A DNA stretch of 64,000 nucleotides from Anadara kagoshimensis (GCA_021292105.1 CM037861.1:43710310-43774309), one strand, 5' to 3'; shown: positions 20,878-34,123, numbered from the stretch's first letter. The notes: generated by a model not told the origin, from the sequence alone. Numbers and translations are program-made.

Positions 20878-23361
20878 GTAAGATTAAAAACTGAAAAGAA
20901 AGCACTGAGGAAACGCCAGTTTGTGATTAGGAAACAAACGGTTTGTAATTGTCAGTAGTATGTAAATTAAACAAGGTCTAAAACAGAATAAAGTATAATC
21001 AGTGCATTCATAAGACATTAAAATGAATCTAATGTAGTGGGTCACTGAGGCATCTTCAACAAGCACCTGTTGATCATATTGCTTATATCTATTAATGCAG
21101 GACCATTAATAACTTTAACTATGATCATAATCTAGAAAATAGTACAAGTTATACACTTGTAGTAAACCTGCATTAAAGATCACCTCTATATAATGACCAC
21201 CTGCATATAAAAGCCAGTAGAATACTAATTACAATGAAAGAAATCTCTTACCTAACACTGGGAATCAAACTCGGATTGTCCATTTATAAAACAAGCACTC
21301 TGCTGTTTTGCCTAAAAGGTACCCCATGGGTGAGACAGTAGAAATGTCTCTTAACCTGTACACAATGCATACTATATCACTTGATCGTTTATTTTTCCTT
21401 AAAACATTAAACTTAGTGTTGTGTAACTACCTTGGTTATAGTGTTGCTTTGATGGAATCATCTATCCCGTTATTGACAACCTTAGTTGTTCAGGGTTCTC
21501 GCTGGGTTGTTTTTGGGGCAGATATTCTTTGCATTCACAATTCAGAATCATATGATATGTTCACAGCCACTTTGTGAATTTTCACAATTTTGGAAATTTC
21601 ATCTTCAAAAACAGTATTTTGCAGTTTTCTTTCATATTAAATAATGTATTTTCTTATTTACAATTATAGTCATTATTACAATTATTTTCACAATTGCAAG
21701 GACCCCGGACACATTCACAAAAGGTTGAGGGAGAGCCCTGTTGCTTCTTTAGTATTTTTTCTGCTAGTTCATTGTATGCAGGTCTTCATACAGATAGTTT
21801 GTTAGGTTATTGTCTTGTATTCACTATATTAGACACCTTTAGTAAGACTTGCGATTAGGTACAGTTAAATCTTTACACTGTGGTGCTATTGTCAACCAGA
21901 TCACACCAGACAGCAGGCTATACAGATGGACCATTACTGCCAGTGTGTATTGTGCATACGTCTGCTTTGTACTTGCACACAAGCAGGGTGACTTTTGGGT
22001 GCTAGCTCACTGTGACAGCAGTTGAAGTCCTTCTGATCCAATATCCAGACACAGGTTAAGTCAGCAGTAATGTGAAATGAAGTAACTTGTTTAAGATTAC
22101 AACATGCCCCCATCATGATTCAGACTCATGACAATTAGATCTGTTGCTCAATCAACTATTCAGTACTGTTAGCCTTATACAGTCTTTGATATATTTGAAT
22201 GTTGATCTGATTGTGAAATAAGTGGGAATGGTTTCGGCCTACCGGCAGTACTTTATTAACCACACCTCTGGACATCATTTTCTGAGAACTGTTTTTCTTC
22301 CCCTAAAGTCTCTTACTCCTGGTACCCTATGTACTGGTATGTTATTTGTTCATATCACATGTATTTTGAGTTATTGATAACTTTTTGTTTTTATTTATTG
22401 TAGGATGTTTTGCTTGTGGAATGGAAAATGGTTTTAGAGTTTACAATGCAGATCCATTAAAAGAAAAAGAAAGACAAGGTTTGTTCAAGTCTTTCTTGTA
22501 TGCATTGACATTATGCTTGAAACTCATTCATCATCAGAAAATTTTAGTTACCGGTTATATTGATTTCAAATTTAAGATGCTGTTACTATTTTAGCACACT
22601 TCATGAGAGTCCAGTTGAAATAAGTCTGTGAATGTTAGGGATACACTCTTGTGATTTAAAGAATGGCATTATGGAGTTTTATGCCCTGTCATTATTTTAC
22701 TTTCATTGAGGAAGTTAGTTCTAGTATGGTGAATGAAACTGGAGTAAATCACTGACCTTTGGTAAGAGAACTGATGCACTTTTTCACACAGTCCCGAGCT
22801 GGTTTCCAGCCTAGGCATTGAGAGGTTCTGTGATCCATAAGCATATGCTTCAGACCGCTCATCCACCTAGGGAGGCATTTTATCTCATCTTGCTCCAGTC
22901 CTCCCAGCTGTCAAATTCATAGATACTTGAATGGTTACTGGATGAACTTGTGCCATCAAAATTAATAGGTCTCTAAACAAAGAACTTTGGATAATAAATC
23001 TGTAGTTCCACTTCATTTATACTTCTTCTTGATAGTTTCCATTACAGTAGCTCAGTTGGAAGAGTGCTTACTTCATATCTGGGAGGTCTGGATTTGAACC
23101 CAGTCTAACAAAGACTTGAAAATAGGTAGTGACTGTTCTGTCACCAAAACCTTCTAGATTAAGAACTAAAAGTCTTGGTGTCCTTCAGATGAGACCTAAA
23201 AAACTGATACTCCATGTCATGGTAGGCATGGCACGCTAAAGAACCCTCCCTGCACATTGCCCTGATTGCAATGCATAGGTCAAAATTTCTGCCACTTCAC
23301 GTACAGCTGATGATACCCAATATAAGTGAAATATTCTTGACACTGATATAACACCCCCATT

Positions 23362-23423
<62 letters not shown>

Positions 23424-26400
23424 TCAATTCCTCATGGCAGATGCATAGTAATTATGCAGATTTCAGGAATTTATCAATGACCTTTATTTACATCTTATCT
23501 TTTTTATAGATTTTGTTGATGGAGGTATTAGCCATGTTGAAATGTTATTTAGATGCAATTACCTAGCGCTAGTCGGAGGAGGGAGAAATCCTAAATACCC
23601 TCCAAATAAAGGTGAGTAACACGACTAGTCAGAGGGGGATCCTAAATAACCTCCCTCAGTAACACCACTAGTTAGAGGAGGGAGAAATCCTAAATACCCT
23701 CCCAATAAAGGTAAATAACTAATAATAACCAGTAATTATAAAAAATTATCAAAATTATCTGCTATTTGAAAGTTAAGTATGATTTGATGCAATGGGTACA
23801 CATTTTGATTGTCTCTGTAATTACATGTATTGCAATTGAATATTGAACTTCTGCAGGGGATATGTGAAACAAATGCGGGTGAGCAATAAGGTGAGCAATA
23901 AGGTCCATGGACCTCCTGTTTCTTTTAGATCTGTTAAATAGTGAACCAGACATTTATCATTATTGAATTAAAAAAGCTATTTTGACACCTGTTTAATGCA
24001 ATATAAATCTTTGGTGTTAAGTGAGGTGGCAAAATTATCAAGGGACATTATATCAATATATTGCTGAGAAAATTTATGGTATAAATCATTTTGTGTTATT
24101 AATAGTTATGGTTTGGGATGATTTGAAGAAGAAACATGTGATAGAGCTGGAATTTTCTACAGAAGTTAGAAGTGTTAGATTACGAAGAGATAGGTATGTA
24201 TGCATTATTCTTCATTTTAAATTTGCCTTAAAGGCTGCCTTTGCTAGTACATGTACTATAAAGGGGGGAATTTTTTACATGGATAAAAATTTTGGTTTAT
24301 TTTGTGCTAAAGAAACTACTGCGTAAAATATTCCCACTCACAAATATCTACCATACAGGTTAATATATCATAACATATAGAATATACAACCACTTTGGTT
24401 ATGCGAAAATTACACTCAATCGAAATGCTAGATTTCAAAAATAGATTGGGAAATTTTCACCCCACAAAAATAAACATGAAGAACCTCTGCTTAAAAAAGA
24501 AAGAGAACTTGAATCCCATTTCTTCATTCACATTGTTTTTAGAACAAATACAAACTCATTACAGCCAATATAATAGTTTTTATGTATGGCCTCGAAAATT
24601 AATCACTTGCTTAAAAAGACTAGAAAAAATATGTCTAACCACCATCATTATCATGACTTTCCTATTTTCAGCACTCTCAGTGCTTTGATTTAGATTTACC
24701 AGTAATAAAATTTGTTATTAAACCTTATAATCTGTAAACCTGTATTTGTCCCCAAGTGTCCATTTTGGACAGGTCTTACTGTATCTTTAGTTATGTGTGT
24801 TGGTCTGCAAATATATTTTTCTTCCTAACATACACATCCACTAATTAACAGTAACATTCTGTAAACATATTTAATTTTGTGTGTATTTATTTTCGCGGTA
24901 TAGAAAATTTAGACATATCTGCACTTTTGAAATATGCACTATAACACAATAAGCATAATATAATTTTCACTCGGTATTACTTTTCCGGCAAAACTTATGA
25001 CTGCGAAAATAAGTACACTGCGAAAATAAATATGTTACCCCAGATTTACCCAAAGGGTTACTTAATATACAAGCAATTGAATTGCCAATGAATAGAAATT
25101 GACAACATAATTGCTTCTTCCTTAGGTAGTATTGTTCTAAGTTAATCCTTTTATTTATGAATTCAATGGACAGATGAATTGTTAGTCAGAGAGTCAATTG
25201 ATCAGTTGAATTATCAGTTAAATTATAAACTTGTTTGCTAAATTATTTTTGAAACTACATCTCAGATTTGATTTTGATTTTCCACTGATGCTGCATACTG
25301 GTCTGCAAATACACATGCACTGAATTAATAAGATGTTTTATTTCACAGAAAAATACTAACTTGCATATATTACACCTTCAGTACTAGTTTAGTTTTACAA
25401 AAGTTTTACATAATGCTGGCTGCATAAAAATAGCAGTTTTCCAGAGGTTTTTTTTTTTTTCAAAACGCTCACAGAAATTAAATTGATATTTGGTATGTGA
25501 ATCGCACATCACGTAGAATATGAACTTGCAACTCGACTTGTGCACCCTGGTGTTCATTGTTTTTTTTTTTTTATTGTTGTATTATATTTTTATTATTAAA
25601 ATTTACAAATTATTCATGTTAGGCAACTTCCAATTTTTGAGTATCACACTTATAATGTGATAAATAAACATTGTGATGTACAAAATGTAGTAAGTAAAGA
25701 GAACATAAAGCAAACTAAAATTGTCGGTCAAGATTGATGGGGGAAAAATTTAAAAATTCTATTTAGGTGTACAGTACAAAATGTACTTATTAGTTACTTA
25801 TTATTATAAGTTATTACAGGTAGTTCTTTTATTTTTGAAAAATCAGCAAAATTCATTTTATGGAGAGCTTTTTTTATAAACATGATAGAGATTTTTCACT
25901 GTTTGGATTACACTTTAATGCACAAATAATTTCATCACATATATTTATTCAGGTGGTATTATCATCAAATAAATAATGACATTGATTTGTCGTTAGTGAT
26001 TTGCTATACATGTATATGTATTCATAAATTGAACCACTAAATAATGTGACCAAAATTAATCAGGCTTCAAACAACTGACCCCAGATTAAAACTCAAAATA
26101 AAGTTTTATCTGAAATTAAATGTATCTGAAAACAACCAGATCCACCACTTTAAATAAAGTAAAAAATGGTGTCCAACAGCTTATTGTGTGGTTAAAGTAC
26201 TTTCTGTTGCTTTATGATAATATTTCCATGTTCCAAATATATGAACATCAAAATTTTTAACCAATTTTTTTAACAGAGTTTTAATAGGCCCCAGGAGTGG
26301 TGATGATTGCAGGACCTGAATATTCAAATGATTCTACTAATCATTCCCAATAATAAAAAACACATACCCATTCCCCCCCCCCCTCTTGTTAATTCAGTGC

Positions 26401-29400
26401 ATGTGTATTTGCAGACCAGTATGCAGCATCAGTGGAAAATCAAAATCACAATCCGAGATGTAGTTTCAAAAATAATTTAGCAAACAAGTTTATAATTTAA
26501 CTGATAATTCAACTGATCAATTGACTGTCTGACAAACAATTCATCTGTCTAGTAAATTCATAAATAAGAGGATTAACTTATAACAACACTGCCTATGGAA
26601 GAAGCAATTATGTTGTCAATTTCTATTCATTGGCAATTAAACTGTTTGTATATTAAGTAACACTTTAGGTAAATCCGGGGTAACATTGATTTGTAATATG
26701 TTACTTTATTACTTATTTATTTTGTTTGTTTATTTATTTCCAGAATTGTGGTAGTATTAGATACAATGATTAAAGTTTACACATTTACACAAAATCCTCA
26801 ACAGCTGCATGTATTTGAAACTTGTCCAAACCCAAAAGGTAACTATATCATAACTTACACAAAACAGTAAAACCTCGTGCTGATGTCCTCCATCACCTTG
26901 TTTTCCAACATATCCCCTCAAGTTTTAAACTCATAAATTTCATTCCTACAGTAATGTCTTTATGTTTCCATTCCTGGTAGATAAAATCGCCATTGACTAC
27001 CAATACTTATTTCTGAGAAGTTCTTTAAAAAATGATCTTTTTAAGCAAATAAAAAAAAATTGTAAAAAATTTAGCTCATAAAATTTTTAAATTGTGGAAA
27101 CCTATTTATGACATGCCTTGCTTGGTATGTTTTAAGACCCTTTATATCGGCAAAATTTGACTAAACCCATGATTGTTGTATGATAATGAGTTTTTTTGAT
27201 ATTTTGTCACTGTTCTTTCCAGAAAGAAGAATTTATGTGTTAAAAATTACTGCAAAGAGTCATATGCAGTGGATACCTATAGGTATTCTGCATACTGTCC
27301 AAAACATGTACATTGATTGTTTAAGTTTGTAAAATTTTACATCGGGGCTCTCAACTTACCTGGAATAGCAGGTCACATGCAGATATTTCACTTGTTTTAC
27401 TGTCAGGCCTGGGCTATTTTGTTTATGGTAAAGATTCTCCTGGCAAAATTTCTGCCACTTCACCTCGTGATGTCTCGATATAAGCAAAATATTATGTAAT
27501 GAGCTATAAAACCCCATCCAATTAATCATCAACATGACTATATTTTTAATTACAGGTTTGTGTGTCATGTGTCCAAATAGTAATAATTCACTATTAACAT
27601 TTCCTGGAAGGAAGACCGGTCATGTTCAAATAGTAGATTTAGCTAATACAGAAAAATCACCCATAGATATAGCAGCCCATGAAGCAGCATTAAGTTGTAT
27701 AGCATTAAATTTACAGGGAACTAGGCTAGCCACAGCATCAGAAAAGGTAAGTTTTAATTTGTAACCACTACAAAAATTTTGGCTATGTGAATTTAGTGGT
27801 ACATATCTTCATCAAGGTAATAATAGCCCCTCTTTGCTCATCTTCAGGATATGATGATGTTGATGAGTGACTTGCTTATTGAACAAGTCATTTGCACATC
27901 TTTCCATTGACAGTCAATCAGGGTATGCAAGAGTTCAAAGATCAAGTCATTTACTTTCAATGTTTATGATTTTTATCAAAACGTAATGGTGTTATTGTAA
28001 GAGACATACACTGTATGTTAATTTTCTGGTGTTAATTTTGATGTTGACATTCATGTTTTTACATCAAACTTTTACCAATCTATACCATTAGGGTGGGGAC
28101 AGATTGTCGGACAAGTAAGTAATTCTTATGAGTACTTCTTGGTTTAACAGATATTAAAGTTGGCATTGATCTTGTTGACTCAGCTGATTTATTAAATTGA
28201 TTTGTGTTTACTAGTACCACATGTTCAATATCCCTTAACATTTGTGCAGGATGTTTGGGAAAACTTGAACTGATATAATTCCATATCCACTAGTGGAAAT
28301 AATTATTCCATAAAAACATTATAAGTTATACAGGGTTTTTGCAGGTTACACGGCCCCATGTACCCTGTCAAAGATTTATGTACCATGAGCCACACATTTT
28401 TGTCACCCTTCAAAGCGTTACTAGTTTGATCTTTTTAACTTCCATCTCATATTTTGTGTGACTTGCATACGTTGTCCCCATGTTTGTTTACTGTAACTAG
28501 ACGTCCGTGATGTACGAGTTACTTCCCTTTTACCGCTTAACGTTGTGTGCGTTTATGTATCCCGGCAAATTCCGAACATAGTTCTATGTACCCCGGCCAG
28601 TTAACCAATGGCTATGCAAGAAATTTCTTTGAAGGGTGACAATAAGGGATATAACATGATACAGCACTGAACCCCATTACCAGTTGTCTCTTTATAATAC
28701 TGTAAACATATTTAATTTTGCATGTATTTATTTTCCCGGTATAGGAAATTTAGACATATCCACATATATTTTCGTGTTTTTTGAAATATGCACTATAACA
28801 CAACAAGCATAATATAACTTTTTCTTGGTATTAATTTTCGCCCAAAACAAACAACCGCGAAATAAGCGAAAATTAGTACACCACGAAATATAAATACCTC
28901 TAGAGTAGTCTGCCATTAATGTTTTTCTTATCTTGAACAACCATTGTATTGTTATTTCCAGGGTACTTTGATAAGAGTATTTGATACAAGTTCTGGTTTA
29001 CAGCTCCATGAACTCAGAAGAGGAGCAAACAGTGCTAATATATATTGGTAAGCTTATAGTCAAATTATGTACTTGGTGTCCAAGTAAAAGGTGTACACTT
29101 ATTGATCACAGAGCTTCTACTGCCAGGGTTCAAACCCTACTTAGGCTGTGTGAGAGAGTCTAGGTGTCAGTTCACTTTCTGGAGATAGTGGTTTCCTCCA
29201 CCATTCCAGAACGGACTACCTCAATATAAGTGAAAACCTCTTGATTGAGGTGTAAAACACCATCACTCCACTCCACTCCACCTATAGATCATCTAAATAT
29301 GTGTGGGTCTGTACTTGGCACTTTTATAATTCCATTTTATAGGTTTCCTTTCCTTATTTTCATCATTACATTTCCTCTAACAAGTAGTAGGATATTGGGA

Positions 29401-32400
29401 GTTCCAACATCTTACAGTTACTGTTTCTGGTTCTTGGTGATGCTGGTGCTGAATGTGGTGTAAACAGTGATAACTAGAACTGTCTCTTGAGAGCAAAATA
29501 CACCCTGCCCCCAAAATTTAATGTTTTCTCATGACGTTGACCTTTCCAATATGACTTTGGTTCAAGTTCATGACACACCTTTGGATTATGAAGATTATTC
29601 ATGTGAAGTTTTATGACAGTCATGCAAAGCAGCTGTAAGATATAGCCCAGACATGATTTTACATGGACGGACAGACAAAGGTACATGGCGATTCCTATAT
29701 ACTGCCCTCAAATTAGTTTGCAGTGGGGTATAATTACACAAAACAGCAACAAGGATAACCTACATCAGGACCAAGAGTAAAAGCTTTACAAGACCCACCG
29801 TGACATAAAATAAACAATTTCTAGCAGATGTTTGTGTTTTGCCTAATTATCCACTCAATCCTTCTAACAATAAATTTCGTTTCTCCATTCTCATCTTTCT
29901 AACGTAAGTCAAAGAATAGGGATCACATTTGTATTAGTGCCCTAAACCCTTTTAGAAATAACTTTCAATTTGTTGTGGTTTACGGAGCATAGACAAAATT
30001 TTGTAAGTGACAATTCTAATAAAAATGTGAAGCAATTTATGATAGAATTGCTACTTCCAAAATTTTGTTTATATCCCCATAAACTACAACAAGTCGAAAG
30101 TTATTTCTTATATTTATTTCTGTTTAAGACTTTGCAAAAAGTCAGTCATTTAATATTACAAAATACTCTTTTTCAATTCTTATCCACTGGTTTTGTCAGT
30201 GAATTATCAGTGCCATTCATCTTTTCAAAGGATTTAGCCCCACCTTTTTAGCTCACCTGAGCCATAGGCGCTATTGCTATCTATCTTCGTCCGTTGTGCG
30301 TCGTGCATCGTGAGTAAACTTTTCACATTTTAATCAACTCCTCCAAAACTACAAAGCCAAATTGGATGATATTTTGCAGTAATGATGTCTGGGTGAGGGG
30401 CTTTCAGATTTGCACAAATAAAAAGATTATGTCCCCTTGGGGCCCCAAAAAGGAGGAAATTGTGAAAATCTTTTAAAAATCATCTCCTCTGAACTTACAA
30501 GAGATATAGCTTAGATATTTCATGTGAAACATACTTAGGGCACCTAGTTTCAGATTTGAACAAATCATAACTTTTGGGGCCAAAATGGGGAAATGGCAAG
30601 GTACTTAAGGGGAAAATGGCTAAAATTAATGTATTTGTCAATATATCTTGAAAACTATAAACTTTTTGTATAGGCATGTATATTAGAATATTGTAGGTAT
30701 TTGCACAACGATCATTTTGATATATGAATAAAGGTCATAGGTTCAAAGGTCAAGGTCATAGACACGAAAGGATACATAAATGGTTAATTATCTCAAAAAC
30801 TATCAACTTTTTCTATAGGCATGTATTGGAATATTGTAGGCATTTGCACAATGATCATTTTGATATATGAATGAAGGTCATAGGTTCAAAGGTCAAGGTC
30901 ATAGACGCGAACAAATACTTAAATGGTTAATTATCTCAAAAACTATCAACTTTTTGTATAGGCATATATATTGCAATATTGTAGGTATTGGCCTAACGGT
31001 CATTTTGATATATGAATAAAGGTCATAGGTTCAAAAGTCAAGGTCATAGACACAAACAATACTTGAATGGTTAATTATCTCAAAAACTATAAACTTTTTG
31101 TATAGGCATGTATATTAGAATATTGTAGGCATTTGCACAACAATCATTTTGATATATGAATGAAGGTCATAGGTTCAAAGGTCAAAGTCATAGATGCAAG
31201 CGAATACTGAAATGGTTAATTATCGCAAAAACTATAAACTTTTTGTATAGGCATGTATATTAGAATATTGTAGGTATTTGCCTAATGAACATTTTGATAT
31301 ATAAATGTTTTAGCTGTTTATAAATAATATATTGTAGCTAGACTTTAGATATGTTATATGTAGCATTCTCATATAATAATTTTTATAATTAATTTGCAAA
31401 AATACTTGCATATAATTGGCCCTTACTGCTGAAAATTTTGACATTCTCTTTTATTAATCATTGAACCTCTGCATGAGATATGTACTCGGCCTCAGGTGAG
31501 CGTTAAGGCCCATGGGCCTCTTGTTTGACGTCATTTCATCACTTCAACCCATTTAGCCCAGCCTTCTTTGACGTCACAATAAAGAATCCACACCAAAAAC
31601 AGACTTGACGAGAGGTTGACAGGTGATGATAGTTTACTGAAATGTTAATATTATTCTTGTCAGTTAGTTTAAGAAAAAATCAGGGATTGTAAATATATGG
31701 TGATAAATATACATGTATTACATTTTTATTTCAGTATCAACTTTAATCAAGATTCATCATTACTCTGTGTGTCCAGTGATCATGGAACAGTTCATATATT
31801 TTCTACAGAGGATCCAAAGAAAAATAAACAACTAGGGTTTGTACATAATTTATATTGTAATTCTAGTCTCAGCTTGAAGTGTAAGCAAAATAAACCCAAA
31901 GTAGTATAACAATTTGTAATACTATACAAATGTATTGGATTTACCAATTACTAATTCATAAGTGGTCTGACTGGATAAATTATCTTACTTACTGCCTAGG
32001 TTCAAATCCTGTTAGGCAGATATTAGTATGAGATACTTTGTCAGTTTGCTTTTCAAAAGTAAATAATTTTTTTTCAGGTATTCCAGTTTTTTCACTGTTC
32101 CAGAACCAGCCACATCAATATAATTGAAAGAATCAACTGGTCCATCCAATCTTTTTCATAAGCAACAGGCAGAACAAAAAATACTTCTGGATTAGCTGGT
32201 TGTCAAAAAGGGGATGTAACAGATAGGGATCCAAGACATATGGCGGAAACACAAAGAGATGGTTTTAATAATCCAGTCAGTGCCCCATTTCCAAATCTAA
32301 GGGAGATAACTGATAAAGCATCTGGATGATTAAGATGACTTAAGCTGTCCCTGCTGTTCAATAGACACACAAAGTACTACTGCGGGTGCTTAGGGTTTTG

Positions 32401-33723
32401 GAAAGTGAAAGCATAGTTGAACTAGCTTCTGTTCATGTTATCAACCTCAGATTTCTGCCATACCTCGTCAAATTAGTTCATACAAATTTAAATCTTGCTT
32501 TACTTTATCAAATTTGTGAAATCACAATCACATAACAATAGTATAATGACAAAAATACATGGCACAAAAAGGTTAAACTATTGATTTTGATACAAACATG
32601 TACAACGTCTCTATATTTATATTTACAGAATTGGTTCCGCTAGTTTTTTACCTAAATATTTTAGTTCTACCTGGAGTTTTTCAAAGTTCCAGGTTCCTGG
32701 TGGTGCTCAGTGTGTTTGTGCCTTTGGATCCGATAATAATGCTGTCATAGGTAAGAAATATAGCCGCTTCACATTCTAAGGGTTTTATAGTTTTACAAAT
32801 TTTTTGTTTGTTTCACTTTGATGTCATCATGATATTGTCAATAAGTACCGGTATGTTGTCTCAGTATCCAAAATTGTCCATGAAATACCCTAGGTCTTTT
32901 CAACCAGTTTTAGGTCTGGATAATTTCAACATTTTCTATTGTGGTATATAAGAGATTATTGAAAAGATAATCAGTCCTTCCAAAAACCAAACAGAACCAA
33001 TCTGACTGACTGGATTCCTGGACAGTGTTTAATTTATGTCAAAATATAAATTTAAAAAAAATTGGCAAAATTTCTACAAACATTTAATATACAAACAGTT
33101 ATTGAATGACCATTATGATTTCCAACAATATTGAAGTTGCTTACAGATTATGATTCCATGTACTGTATATATATAGGCAAAAACCACTGTGGTAGCTCAG
33201 TTGGAAGAGTGCTTGCTCCGTAAGTGGGGGGGGGGGGGGGGGGGTTGTGGGTTAAAACCCCGACCAAGTCTGACCCAAGACTTTAAAGTGGGTAATGACT
33301 GTCCTTTTGCAAAGCACTCGGAATTACGAATGAAAGTCTCGATTCTTACGGATGGGAACTTAAAATAGACAAGGTTCAGTGTCACGGTAGGCTTGGCACG
33401 ATAATGAACCCTGCTGTATAATGCCATCAGTGCAAGCACAGAAAAAATTTCTGCACCTTCATCTATAGCTGCTGACATATCTAAATTAGTGATATATTCT
33501 TGACTGGAATGTAAAACACTATTACTCATGGCGCCTTATTTGTTATGATGCATCCATCATTACATTAATACTCATTATTTTTTTCATTTATAATGATTGT
33601 ATTGTTTATTTTACAGTTGTGTGTGCTGATGGAAGTTATTACAAGTTTTTATTTAACCCTAAAGGAGAATGTACGCGGGACGTATATGCTCAGTTCCTGG
33701 AGATGACAGACGACAGATCCTAG
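20814..33723 (+). CDS. WDR45B: WDR45B (WIPI3): seven-bladed PROPPIN, autophagy (complete, ten exons)
   Basis: Encodes a 343-residue WD-repeat protein, one shorter than human WDR45B. Family members bind PI3P and PI(3,5)P2 on the forming autophagosome and help lipid transfer with ATG2. Exons: 20814-20877, 22404-22478, 23510-23611, 24106-24193, 26744-26838, 27556-27746, 28962-29047, 31735-31836, 32629-32750, 33617-33723. Total coding length is 1,032 bases; every junction has GT/AG borders and keeps frame. The phosphoinositide-binding L/FRRG motif is LRRG at about residues 223-226, the form typical of WIPI3/4. Near-identical blocks to human include [39 protein letters not shown] and the C-terminal [13 protein letters not shown]. 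Introns are stuffed with mobile elements but the coding sequence is undamaged. Confidence 0.97.
21491..21740. mobile_element. 250 bp TIR element in WDR45B intron 1
   Basis: Left CAGGGTTCTCGCTGGG, right GAGGGAGAGCCCTG. hAT-like ends with a short TIR; target duplication unclear. Confidence 0.6.
22404..22478 (+). CDS. WDR45B: WDR45B exon 2
   Basis: [20 protein letters not shown] then EKERQ. Acceptor tgtag|GATGT, donor CAAG|gtttgt. Confidence 0.95.
22670..22875 (-). repeat. SINE family B copy, minus strand
   Basis: Body complement GGAGTAAATCACTGACCTTT and head complement near 22860. In WDR45B intron 2. Confidence 0.65.
23035..23421 (+). repeat. SINE family A copy with (CAAT)n tail
   Basis: Body as in the other copies, ending in a perfect TCAA repeat of ~57 bases (23365-23421). 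In WDR45B intron 2. Confidence 0.8.
23510..23611 (+). CDS. WDR45B: WDR45B exon 3
   Basis: [20 protein letters not shown] to NPKYPPNK. Acceptor tatag|ATTTT, donor AAAG|gtgagt. The last ~45 bases plus donor recur twice in the following intron (see the repeat at 23567-23719). Confidence 0.95.
23567..23719 (+). repeat. Tandem triplication of the WDR45B exon 3 end and donor
   Basis: Copy 1 (23567-23621) is the real exon end plus donor. Copy 2 (23622-23665) is shortened. Copy 3 (23666-23719) repeats GGAGGGAGAAATCCTAAATA, CCCTCCCAATAAAG and a donor gtaaat at 23711. Use of the decoy donor would add 99 bases and read straight into TAA (GGT GAG TAA). Confidence 0.88.
24106..24193 (+). CDS. WDR45B: WDR45B exon 4
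   Basis: [20 protein letters not shown] then [10 protein letters not shown]. Acceptor aatag|TTATG, donor GATAG|gtatgt, phase 2. Confidence 0.95.
25034..26694. mobile_element. Foldback element with ~300 bp inverted arms inside WDR45B intron 4
   Basis: The left arm 25034-25328 and right arm 26389-26694 are inverted copies, over 90% identical by eye, ending in GTTACCCC / GGGGTAAC. The ~1,060 bp spacer is AT-rich with no reading frame. No convincing target-site duplication. A non-autonomous DNA transposon is likely. Confidence 0.85.
26744..26838 (+). CDS. WDR45B: WDR45B exon 5
   Basis: [20 protein letters not shown] then [12 protein letters not shown]. Acceptor tccag|AATTG, donor AAAAG|gtaact. 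Confidence 0.95.
27556..27746 (+). CDS. WDR45B: WDR45B exon 6
   Basis: The longest exon. [20 protein letters not shown] to [14 protein letters not shown]. Acceptor tacag|GTTTG, donor GAAAAG|gtaagt. Confidence 0.96.
28962..29047 (+). CDS. WDR45B: WDR45B exon 7 (LRRG lipid-binding motif)
   Basis: [20 protein letters not shown] then GANSANIYC. Contains the LRRG phosphoinositide-binding motif. Acceptor ttccag|GGTAC, donor ATTG|gtaagc. Confidence 0.96.
29080..29285 (+). repeat. SINE family B copy
   Basis: GGTTCAAACCCTACTTAGG to AACACCATCACTCCACTCC. In WDR45B intron 7. Confidence 0.72.
30246..31526 (-). mobile_element. Tandem-cored element, copy 2, in WDR45B intron 7
   Basis: Reverse orientation of the same family: TTTTTAGCTCACC at the left, GGCCCATGGGCCTCTTGTTT at the right. 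About five core units with GGTTCAAAGGTCAAGGTCA. The terminal hairpin is weaker here than in the other copies. Confidence 0.75.
31735..31836 (+). CDS. WDR45B: WDR45B exon 8
   Basis: [20 protein letters not shown] then [14 protein letters not shown]. Acceptor tttcag|TATCA. The donor ACTAGG|gtttgt is weak but is the one that keeps frame with exon 9. Confidence 0.94.
32629..32750 (+). CDS. WDR45B: WDR45B exon 9
   Basis: [20 protein letters not shown] then [20 protein letters not shown]. Acceptor ttacag|AATTG, donor ATAG|gtaaga. Confidence 0.95.
33184..33532 (+). repeat. SINE family A copy with a 19-base G run
   Basis: Head ACCACTGTGGTAGCTCAGTT, then an unbroken run of 19 G (33226-33244) between the A and B boxes, then the usual body and tail. 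In WDR45B intron 9. Confidence 0.8.
33617..33723 (+). CDS. WDR45B: WDR45B exon 10 with stop
   Basis: [20 protein letters not shown] then [15 protein letters not shown] and a TAG at 33721-33723. Acceptor ttacag|TTGTG. The nearest downstream AATAAA (34088) lies inside a TIR repeat, so the poly(A) site is uncertain. Confidence 0.95.
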
Positions 33724-33846
33724 TGATGTTGTGCTTCATTAGGAGTAAACACTACCATAGTTACATGTAGTTACATATGTAAAATCAAGGTCATAAATGA
33801 GTTCTCAGCAGAAATGTTTGGTATTATATGTTATTTTAAAATTTTC

Positions 33847-34123
33847 TACTGTAAATCACTTTAATTTCGCGGCACCTTTTTTTCGCGATCCTGTGATGAA
33901 AACAGTTTGTTGACATGAAATTTTTTGCGATATCCCATGTGGAACCCCAAAATAAGAGAAGGTTTTTCTTATAGCAACTGATTTAAATGTTAGTTCATCT
34001 AGTTATTTGGCATTTACCCAACTCGTGAATTTTTATTTTTGCACACTCTATTTTCGCGATTCTTGAACAGATCGTGAATATCACGAAAATAAAGTGATTG
34101 TTAAAAAAAGGTGATTTACAGTA
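33847..34123. mobile_element. 277 bp TIR element just downstream of WDR45B
   Basis: Ends TACTGTAAATCACTTTA and AAAGTGATT..GTGATTTACAGTA. It contains the first AATAAA after the WDR45B stop (34088), so it could supply a poly(A) signal. Confidence 0.7.

Larger units (their letters stand above)
20878..33616. other. WDR45B introns: content
   Basis: Intron 1: TIR fragment and hAT-like element. Intron 2: SINEs B (minus) and A (plus). Intron 3: exon-end triplication. Intron 4: family F plus the foldback element. Intron 5: family D and a SINE tail. Intron 6: family F, and inverted TTTGTCACCCTTCAAAG motifs near 28404 and 28625. Intron 7: SINE B and the tandem-cored element. Intron 8: SINE B. Intron 9: SINE A. 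No nested gene seen. Confidence 0.65.

Noticed and set aside
28333..28640. A TIR element starting CAGGGTTTTTGCAGG
   Set aside because: The only inverted match (TTTGTCACCCTTCAAAG) is internal and the outer ends do not pair.
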